NCBI GenBank assembly: GCA_028277295.1
Contig: JANQGN010000739.1
Coordinates: forward strand, 1 to 10,476
From: Rhodospira sp.
GTDB taxonomy: Bacteria; Pseudomonadota; Alphaproteobacteria; Rhodospirillales; Rhodospirillaceae
Length of the DNA stretch: 10,476 nt
Direction: 5' to 3'
Under the pieces are notes generated by a model. The model had not been told where the DNA came from and did no database searches. It worked only from the letters and a program-made list of their open reading frames with translations. Both the position numbers and the translations under genes were made by a program. Positions 5,717 to 10,476 of this stretch are shown here, in pieces (the first letter of the stretch is position 1; every line of letters starts with the position of its first letter).

Positions 5717-7306
5717 ATGTCCCAGCGCCGTGCCATCCGCGTTCTCCAGGCCCGTCCGCCGGGCGTGTCTGGCGTGGCGGCGCTTGACGACCTGACGCTG
5801 ATCGTGGTCGAGGGGCTGCGCGAACTGGGTCACGCCGTCGACCGGGTGACCGAGGGGATCGACCCCGAGGCCCTGACGATCCTGATCGGCGGGCACCTTC
5901 TGTCGGGGCGGGCGTTGGAGTCCCTGCCGCCGGAGGTGGTGGTTTACAACGCGTTGCCGATCCCCACCGGCGGCGTCGCCGCAAGCCATCCCGACTATGC
6001 CCGCCTGCTGGCCCGCAACCCGGTGTGGGACGTGAGCCGCGCGTCGCTGGATGCCCTGGCGCAGGTCACGAGCCGGACCGAGGGTCTGCAGCACGTGCCG
6101 CCAGGGTGGGTGCCCGCGCTGGGCCGTGTTCCGCCGGCCCGGGCCCAGGACATCGGCCTGTTGTTCATCGGTCGCACCGACCGGGCGCGCTGGCGGCTGC
6201 TGGCCGACCTGGAGGCCCAGGGGATGGAGGTGCGCCATGTGGCCGAGGTCCACGGTCACAAACGCGACGCCCTGGTGGCGCGCGCGCGGATGATTCTGGA
6301 ACTGGCGCCGGCCGACGATCAGGCGCCAGAGCCCACGCGTCTCGTCTACCTGATGGCCAACCGCAAGGCGGTGGTGGCCGAACCGACCCTGGAGCTGGAA
6401 GCCGACGAGATCCTGCGCGGTGGGGTGCGTCTCGCGGCCTTCGCCGAGCTGGCGCGCGCCTGCCAGCGGCTGAACACCGACACGGACGGTCGCAACGCCC
6501 TGGAACTCCGGGGCTTTGACGCCGTGCGGCGGCGCGACGCGGCGACCATCCTCAAGCGCGCGCTGGCCCGTCTGCCGGAGACTCTGCGCGAGGCGGGCGC
6601 GGCCAGCGAGCGTCGGTTTGTCGGCGCCGGGCCCACGGCCTGGGCGCGGACGTCAACCACCGTGGGCCGGATCGTCGGCGGGGGCGATCCCGTGTTGGCG
6701 ACGGGATCCGGCCCCGGGGGGGGGCCGACGGTGCTGAACCTGAACGGCGGTCGTGATCCGGTCGAGGAGGCGGTCAACCTCGACTGGCCAGGGGCGGTGA
6801 CACCGGTCGGAATGGCGCCGCCCGACGTGCGGGCCGACCCCTGTGATCCGGCGATCGTCGGTCAGGTGTTTGATACCGAGCGCTTCGGTCCGGTTGCCCT
6901 GCGGGCGGGCGGATTCCGGCGCATCCTGGCGCCCTGGGTACCGGCGCGGGCGCGCGACCTTGTGGGCCTGATGACAACCTGCCTGGCACTGCTGGCCGAG
7001 GACGGAGCCTTGGAACTGCTGGTTCCCTATGACCTCTCCCATGGGGCTTGGGCCGACCCCGCGAACGTGCGTGCCTTCAACGAACACGCCTTCACGGCCT
7101 TTTCCGACGGTCATGCGGCCATCGGCTGGACCGAGGCGCGGTTCGTGCTGCAGAGCCTGGAGTTCGCCTTCACCCGCCTGGGTGAACGCCTGGAGGCCGA
7201 GGGGGCGACGGTGGATGCGATCCTGCGCACGCCCCGCGCGGTGGATGCCATGCGCGTTGTGCTGCGCAAGCGAACGCTATCCGTCGCCGAGGGTGCCTCT
7301 GGGTAG
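5717..7306 (+). CDS. Two-domain protein: CgeB-like glycosyltransferase domain fused to a methyltransferase-like domain
   Basis: A 529-residue cytoplasmic protein. Residues 1-285 match, from memory of the family, the CgeB-like glycosyltransferase pattern: IGGHLL (57-62), VVVYNALPIP (74-83), a PVWDVSR block (102-108), HVPPGW (126-131), DIGLLFIGRTDRARWRLL (145-162), HKRDALVARARMILEL (181-196) and YLMANRKAVVAE (211-222). Residues about 336-490 resemble a class I SAM methyltransferase. LNLNGGRD (340-347) stands where LNLGCG is normal, NLD (354-356) is the strand-2 acid, and ELLVPYDLSHGAWADPANVRAFNEH (433-457) is a recognisable late block. The usual LEH-type motif is replaced by APWVPARARDL. A Gly-rich linker (about 321-336) joins the domains. 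A role in glycosylating a surface polymer or protein is possible, but neither donor nor acceptor can be inferred. The ATG is chosen for its AGGGG site at 5708-5712 and because homology-like sequence starts immediately after it. Confidence 0.8.
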   Translation: MSQRRAIRVLQARPPGVSGVAALDDLTLIVVEGLRELGHAVDRVTEGIDPEALTILIGGHLLSGRALESLPPEVVVYNALPIPTGGVAASHPDYARLLARNPVWDVSRASLDALAQVTSRTEGLQHVPPGWVPALGRVPPARAQDIGLLFIGRTDRARWRLLADLEAQGMEVRHVAEVHGHKRDALVARARMILELAPADDQAPEPTRLVYLMANRKAVVAEPTLELEADEILRGGVRLAAFAELARACQRLNTDTDGRNALELRGFDAVRRRDAATILKRALARLPETLREAGAASERRFVGAGPTAWARTSTTVGRIVGGGDPVLATGSGPGGGPTVLNLNGGRDPVEEAVNLDWPGAVTPVGMAPPDVRADPCDPAIVGQVFDTERFGPVALRAGGFRRILAPWVPARARDLVGLMTTCLALLAEDGALELLVPYDLSHGAWADPANVRAFNEHAFTAFSDGHAAIGWTEARFVLQSLEFAFTRLGERLEAEGATVDAILRTPRAVDAMRVVLRKRTLSVAEGASG

Positions 7307-7320
7307 GGGCTGCCGGTCCT

Positions 7321-7905
7321 CTATCCCTCGCCGTCCTCCGCCACTGGAAGCGCGCCCTCGACCCGGTGCGCGCAGGTCATCAACTTGTCGATCAACCGCG
7401 ACAGGCACACCTGCTCCGGCGTGCTCAACAACGACATGAGCCGCTGCTCATAGTCCAGGGCGGCGGGGACGATGCGCTCGTACACCCCTCGACCCTCCTC
7501 GGTCAGCGACAGGATGGCGCGGCGCCGGTCGTTGGGGTCCTGGGTGCGAGACACCAGGCCGGCGGCGATCATGCGGGCAATGGCGCGGCTGACCTGAACC
7601 TTGTCCATGGCGGTGCGTGCCGCGACGGTGTTTGCGCACAACGTCGCCGCCGCCGCTGGTTCCTCTCCCAGCGTGGCCATCACGCGCCATTCCGCCACGC
7701 TCAGACCGAAGCGATCGCGGTAAGCCAGGGCAATCGAGTGGCTGATGGTGTTGGACAGAACAGACAAGCGATAGGGCAGGAAGCTTTCCAGGCGAAGAAC
7801 GGCGGACTCGTCCTGGGGCGGTGCCGGGGCGTCGATCGTGGCGTCTGGTTCGCAGCCGTAACATGGGGATCGGGGAGCGTCGGTCGTACAGCGGTCGGTG
7901 GCCAT
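7321..7905 (-). CDS. MarR-family transcriptional regulator, probable repressor of the homogentisate genes
   Basis: A 194-residue winged-helix regulator. The core begins at about residue 37 (LRLESFLPYRLSVLSNTIS). FGLSVAEWRVMATLGE (66-81) is the hallmark helix 2 region of MarR proteins. The recognition region is DKVQVSRAIARMIAAGLVSR (101-120), followed by the wing DPNDRRRAILSLTEEG (123-138). A C-terminal dimerisation helix completes the protein. The 36-residue N-terminal extension is unusual: it carries Cys6 and a CYGC motif (15-18), which could bind metal or sense redox state. Further Cys lie at 90, 167 and 178. Divergent placement to hmgA, 190 bp away, with a palindrome between them suggests control of hmgA-fah and self-control, probably relieved by homogentisate or a related metabolite (inference). 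The ATG has AGGA 9 bp upstream. It converges on the preceding gene with a 14-bp gap. Confidence 0.92.
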   Translation of the reverse strand: MATDRCTTDAPRSPCYGCEPDATIDAPAPPQDESAVLRLESFLPYRLSVLSNTISHSIALAYRDRFGLSVAEWRVMATLGEEPAAAATLCANTVAARTAMDKVQVSRAIARMIAAGLVSRTQDPNDRRRAILSLTEEGRGVYERIVPAALDYEQRLMSLLSTPEQVCLSRLIDKLMTCAHRVEGALPVAEDGEG

Positions 7906-7962
7906 GATCGGGGGTCCTGGCTGGTGGAGGGGGCAAGGGGTGTGCCCGCCGACGATCTTCCC

Positions 7963-7991
7963 TTGGAATTGGTTTCATGTGAAACTAATCT
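7963..7991 (+). promoter_or_regulatory. Candidate hmgA promoter
   Basis: TTGGAA at 7963-7968 and TAATCT at 7986-7991 are separated by exactly 17 bp, pointing toward hmgA. The -10 match is partial but keeps the conserved TA at the start and T at the end. Transcription would begin near 7998, giving a leader of about 98 nt. The spacer is occupied by the palindrome at 7968-7989, the arrangement expected of a repressor-controlled promoter. Confidence 0.42.
7968..7989. promoter_or_regulatory. 22-bp near-perfect palindrome, probable MarR operator
   Basis: The left arm ATTGGTTTCA (7968-7977) and right arm TGAAACTAAT (7980-7989) are complementary at nine of ten positions around a central TG. It is A+T-rich in a GC-rich window. 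The length and symmetry fit the dyad sites bound by MarR dimers, and its place between divergent marR and hmgA genes supports that role. That this MarR protein binds it is an inference. Confidence 0.72.
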
Positions 7992-7999
7992 TCTGTCAA
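7971..7999 (-). promoter_or_regulatory. Possible marR promoter overlapping the operator
   Basis: On the minus strand a perfect TTGACA (complement of 7994-7999) faces marR. After 16 or 17 bp the best -10 candidates are TGAAAC or GAAACC, which are poor. If real, the promoter would be covered by the same palindrome and the regulator would control its own synthesis. Support rests mainly on the perfect -35 hexamer. Confidence 0.25.
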
Positions 8000-8019
8000 G
8001 ACGACGGCCGCGCTGTCCG

Positions 8020-8043
8020 CTCCATGGGTACCTCCATGGGTGC
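8020..8043 (+). repeat. Two tandem 12-bp repeats in the hmgA leader
   Basis: CTCCATGGGTAC (8020-8031) is followed directly by CTCCATGGGTGC (8032-8043), one mismatch, and then by another CTCC. Each copy contains an ATG in frame with hmgA (8024 and 8036), but neither has a ribosome site, so they are probably not the translation start. Confidence 0.6.
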
Positions 8044-8080
8044 CTCCGCCGGGGGCATGAGCGGCGTCGGCGCGCCAGAC

Positions 8081-8086
8081 GGGAGG
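8081..8086 (+). promoter_or_regulatory. Ribosome binding site that decides the hmgA start
   Basis: GGGAGG at 8081-8086 lies 9 bp before the ATG at 8096. Upstream in-frame ATGs at 8024, 8036 and 8057 lack such a site, and the ATG at 8087 directly abuts it. The start at 8096 also gives the expected beginning of the enzyme, MKSWIPFPR. Confidence 0.7.
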
Positions 8087-8095
8087 ATGCGCCCC

Positions 8096-9238
8096 ATGAA
8101 GTCCTGGATTCCCTTTCCGCGCGTCGAGGGTCGCGCCAGTCGCCAGGCCCATTGCGATCTGCCGATGGGCACCTTCGAGCGCGAGGCGGGGCGCGAGGGC
8201 TTCTTTGGGCCGGCCACCCAGTTCCACCACCGCCATCCGCCCACGGGCTGGAGTCACTTCGACGGCCCACTGCGGCCGCGCGCCTTCGACCTCAACCGGC
8301 TTGAGGCGGTCGTGTCCTGTCCATTCACCGCGCCGGTGGTGCTGCACAACGCGTTCACCCAGATCCGCCTGTGGCGCGCTCAGGGGGCCATGGACCATTT
8401 GGTTCGGAACACCGATGGTGATCAGGTGCTGTTCGTCCACGGCGGACGTGGTCACCTGTTCTGCGACTACGGGCATCTGATGCTGCGGGATGGTGACTAC
8501 GTGGTTCTGCCGCGTGGCACGGCGTGGCGGATCTCCTGGGAGCCATCGGCGGACGGGCCGGCCACGGTGCTGATGGTCGAGGCGACCAACGATGCCTTCG
8601 GGCTGCCCGTCAAGGGGCCGGTGGGCAGTCATGCCATCTTCGATCCCGCTGTCCTCGATGTGCCCATGATCGACGAGGCGTTCCTTGACCAGCAGGACGA
8701 GGCGGTGTGGCGGACGCGGGTCAAGCGCCGCAACCGTCTCACCACCATCGTTCATCCGTTCAATCCACTGGACGCGGTCGGCTGGCATGGAGACCTGGCG
8801 CCGGTGCGCCTGAACTGGCGCGATATCCGCCCCTTGATGAGTCACCGCTATCATGTGCCACCCGCGGCGCACACCACCTGGCTGGCGGGCCGGGTGGTGA
8901 TCTGCACCTTCTGTCCGCGTCCGATCGAAAGCGATCCGGGCGCCCTGAAGCTGCCCTACTACCATTCGAACGACGATTATGACGAGGTGATCTTCTATCA
9001 CCGCGGCCAATTCTTTTCCCGCGACAACATCCACCCGGGCATGGCCACCTTTCACCCAGCGGGCTTCCCGCATGGACCGCACCCGGGCGCCTACAAGACG
9101 GCCATGGAGCATGCCCGCAAGGAGACCGACGAGGTGGCCGTCATGGTGGACACCCGTGATTTCCTGGAGGTGGGCGACCTGCCCGCTGGGGTGGAATGGG
9201 ACGGGTACGCCGACTCCTGGAAGACCAAGGCCGAATAG
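8096..9238 (+). CDS. hmgA: Homogentisate 1,2-dioxygenase
   Basis: A 380-residue Fe(II)-dependent cupin-fold ring-cleavage enzyme that opens homogentisate to maleylacetoacetate in tyrosine and phenylalanine breakdown. Probable iron ligands lie in LPYYHSNDDYDEVIFYHRG (His290, Glu297) and FPHGPHPG (His326). This corresponds to the His-Glu-His set of the human enzyme (His335, Glu341, His371), with one residue more between the first two. Other family segments are FVHGGRGHLFCDYGHLMLRDGDYVVLPRGTAW (113-144, given for position) and HPFNPLDAVGWHGDL (220-234). It belongs to the shorter bacterial group (about 380 residues against about 440 in the classical enzyme). It is followed after 26 bp by a FAH-family gene, which strongly supports the substrate. 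Expression is probably repressed by the divergent MarR protein through the palindrome overlapping its promoter. Confidence 0.92.
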   Translation: MKSWIPFPRVEGRASRQAHCDLPMGTFEREAGREGFFGPATQFHHRHPPTGWSHFDGPLRPRAFDLNRLEAVVSCPFTAPVVLHNAFTQIRLWRAQGAMDHLVRNTDGDQVLFVHGGRGHLFCDYGHLMLRDGDYVVLPRGTAWRISWEPSADGPATVLMVEATNDAFGLPVKGPVGSHAIFDPAVLDVPMIDEAFLDQQDEAVWRTRVKRRNRLTTIVHPFNPLDAVGWHGDLAPVRLNWRDIRPLMSHRYHVPPAAHTTWLAGRVVICTFCPRPIESDPGALKLPYYHSNDDYDEVIFYHRGQFFSRDNIHPGMATFHPAGFPHGPHPGAYKTAMEHARKETDEVAVMVDTRDFLEVGDLPAGVEWDGYADSWKTKAE

Positions 9239-9264
9239 ACGGCATCCCAGACGCAGGACCCCCC

Positions 9265-10284
9265 ATGAAACTCGCATCCCTGAAGCACGGGCGGGACGGC
9301 CGTCTGGTGGTGGTCTCTCGCGACCTCAGCCGGTGTGTGCCGGTTCCCGGCCTCGCGCCCACCATGCAGGCGGCCCTGGACGACTGGGCGGCGGTGGCGT
9401 CGCACCTGACCGAGGTGGCCACCGCGCTGGAGGCCGGCGCGGTCGCCGAGGCGCAGGTGTTTAGTCCGGGCCACTGCGCCGCCCCCCTGCCGCGCGCCTA
9501 TCAGTGGGCCGACGGGTCGGCCTATGTGAACCACGTCGAACTGGTGCGCCGGGCGCGGGGGGCCGACCTGCCGGACAGCTTCTGGACCGATCCCTTGATG
9601 TACCAGGGCGGCTCGGATTCCTTCCTTGGACCCCGCGACGACATTGCGCTCGCCGATGACCAGACCTGGGGCATCGACTTCGAGGCGGAGATCGCCGTCA
9701 TGACCGACGACGTGCCCATGGGCGTTTCCGAGGACGCGGCCGCCGACCATATCCGGCTGCTGACCCTGGTCAACGATGTGTCGTTGCGCGGTCTGATCCC
9801 GGGTGAACTGGCCAAGGGCTTTGGCTTTTTTCAGTCCAAGCCGTCCAGCGCCTTCGCGCCCGTGGCCGTCACCCCGGACGAACTCGGCGAGAGTTGGGAC
9901 GGCGCCCGCCTGCACCGCCCGCTGCTGTCCTTCGTCAACGGCGCGCCCTTCGGCAGGCCCGATGCCGGCCAGGACATGACCTTCGGGTTCCCGCGCCTGA
10001 TCGCGCACGCGGCGCGGACCCGGCCCCTCGGGGCGGGCAGCGTCATTGGCTCGGGCACGGTCTCCAACAAGCAGGGCACCGACCATGGCTCGGCCATCGC
10101 CGAGGGTGGTGTGGGCTATTCCTGTATCGCCGAGGTGCGCATGATCGAGACCATCCGCGACGGTCAGCCCTCCACGCCCTTCCTGCGCTTTGGCGATCGG
10201 GTGCGCATCACCATGGACGACGCGGCCGGCCGCCCGATCTTCGGGGCCATCGACCAGACCGTGGTCGGCTCCGACGGGGCTTGA
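9265..10284 (+). CDS. Fumarylacetoacetate hydrolase family protein, probable fumarylacetoacetase
   Basis: A 339-residue enzyme proposed to split fumarylacetoacetate into fumarate and acetoacetate, the last step of the homogentisate pathway. The family core is clear: APLPRAYQWADGSAYVNHVEL (73-93), the metal-binding segment WGIDFEAEIAV (135-145) with Asp138, Glu140 and Glu142, VNDVSLR (169-175) with Asp171, FFQSKPSSAF (188-197) with Lys192, and IGSGTVSN (261-268). The ATG at 9265 has CAGGA about 6 bp upstream. A longer frame from 9196 would overlap the hmgA end and is not needed. It forms an operon with hmgA. FAH-fold enzymes also include fumarylpyruvate and acylpyruvate hydrolases, so the exact substrate rests on the neighbour. 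Maleylacetoacetate isomerase, needed between the two enzymes, is not in the window. The symbol fahA or hmgB would fit if the substrate is confirmed. Confidence 0.88.
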   Translation: MKLASLKHGRDGRLVVVSRDLSRCVPVPGLAPTMQAALDDWAAVASHLTEVATALEAGAVAEAQVFSPGHCAAPLPRAYQWADGSAYVNHVELVRRARGADLPDSFWTDPLMYQGGSDSFLGPRDDIALADDQTWGIDFEAEIAVMTDDVPMGVSEDAAADHIRLLTLVNDVSLRGLIPGELAKGFGFFQSKPSSAFAPVAVTPDELGESWDGARLHRPLLSFVNGAPFGRPDAGQDMTFGFPRLIAHAARTRPLGAGSVIGSGTVSNKQGTDHGSAIAEGGVGYSCIAEVRMIETIRDGQPSTPFLRFGDRVRITMDDAAGRPIFGAIDQTVVGSDGA

Positions 10285-10348
10285 GATCGATGGGCGAAAG
10301 ATTCAGGGCAACAGGCTCAGGTTAACAAGGGCGAGGGTCACGGGACTC

Positions 10349-10448
10349 CGATGGAGATCCTTCGCACCTTTCAGGTGCTCAGGATGAGGATTGTCCATTT
10401 AAAACAACCTCATCCTGAGGGAGTGAAACGACCGAAGGATCTCCATCG
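10349..10448. repeat. 100-bp imperfect palindromic repeat element downstream of the fah gene
   Basis: Outer arms CGATGGAGATCCTTCG (10349-10364) and CGAAGGATCTCCATCG (10433-10448) are perfectly complementary. Inner arms CTCAGGATGAGGATTGT (10378-10394) and ACAACCTCATCCTGAG (10404-10419) pair except for one extra A. They surround a 9-base loop. Between the arms lie 13-nt segments pairing only over a TTTCA/TGAAA block, and the left one (10365-10377) can also fold by itself as CACC-TTTCA-GGTG. The words CTCAGGATGAGG and ATCCTTCG recall dispersed palindromic repeats known in alphaproteobacterial intergenic regions. It may stabilise or end the hmgA-fah transcript. No T-run follows, so a classical intrinsic terminator is not indicated. 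Confidence 0.82.
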
Positions 10449-10476
10449 CGTGCTCCGGTCCTCTCGGACGGCGCTT

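Noticed and set aside
7985..9277. 430-residue open frame antisense to hmgA
   Set aside because: It mirrors a well-supported gene, and its composition is typical of a GC-rich antisense shadow; no recognisable motif.

Overview
The window reads as a chromosomal segment of a GC-rich alphaproteobacterium, most likely a member of the Rhodospirillales. This rests on the hisH-hisA-hisF-hisE gene order, the style of the encoded proteins, the MarR-controlled homogentisate locus, and a terminal palindrome carrying the CTCAGGATGAGG and ATCCTTCG words I recall from dispersed alphaproteobacterial repeats. The taxonomic call is an inference. No phage, transposase, CRISPR, tRNA or rRNA signal was seen.

Layout. 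(1) 1-1966, plus strand: the distal part of a histidine operon, with the last 27 codons of hisH, then hisA, hisF and hisE, tightly packed with overlapping junctions. (2) 1987-4044, minus strand: a class A (bifunctional) penicillin-binding protein with an unusually long basic cytoplasmic tail, ending only 20 bp from hisE. (3) 4045-4541: the only long gene-free stretch. It contains an island clearly richer in A+T than its surroundings, with a candidate sigma70 promoter and three CCATATA repeats. (4) 4542-4751, plus: a small ribbon-helix-helix protein with no toxin gene beside it. (5) 4763-5542, minus: a classical short-chain dehydrogenase/reductase, divergent from (6) 5717-7306, plus: a two-domain protein with a CgeB-like glycosyltransferase domain fused to a degenerate-looking class I methyltransferase domain. 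(7) 7321-7905, minus: a MarR-family regulator, divergent from (8) 8096-9238, homogentisate 1,2-dioxygenase, and (9) 9265-10284, a fumarylacetoacetate hydrolase family enzyme. (10) 10349-10448: a 100-bp imperfect palindrome just past the last gene.

How the genes work together. HisH and HisF form imidazole glycerol phosphate synthase, HisA makes its substrate, and HisE works two steps earlier. HmgA and the FAH-like enzyme catalyse the ring-opening and final hydrolytic steps of tyrosine/phenylalanine breakdown through homogentisate. The intervening maleylacetoacetate isomerase is not in the window. The marR-hmgA intergenic region has a 22-bp near-perfect palindrome lying in the spacer of a plausible hmgA promoter, which suggests that the MarR protein represses hmgA-fah and probably itself. 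The PBP, RHH, SDR and glycosyltransferase-like genes show no evident functional link to these two pathways.

I do not see a clearly new multi-gene system. The items most worth a second look are the MarR operator architecture, the glycosyltransferase/pseudo-methyltransferase fusion, the orphan RHH gene with its A+T-rich leader, and the terminal palindrome.
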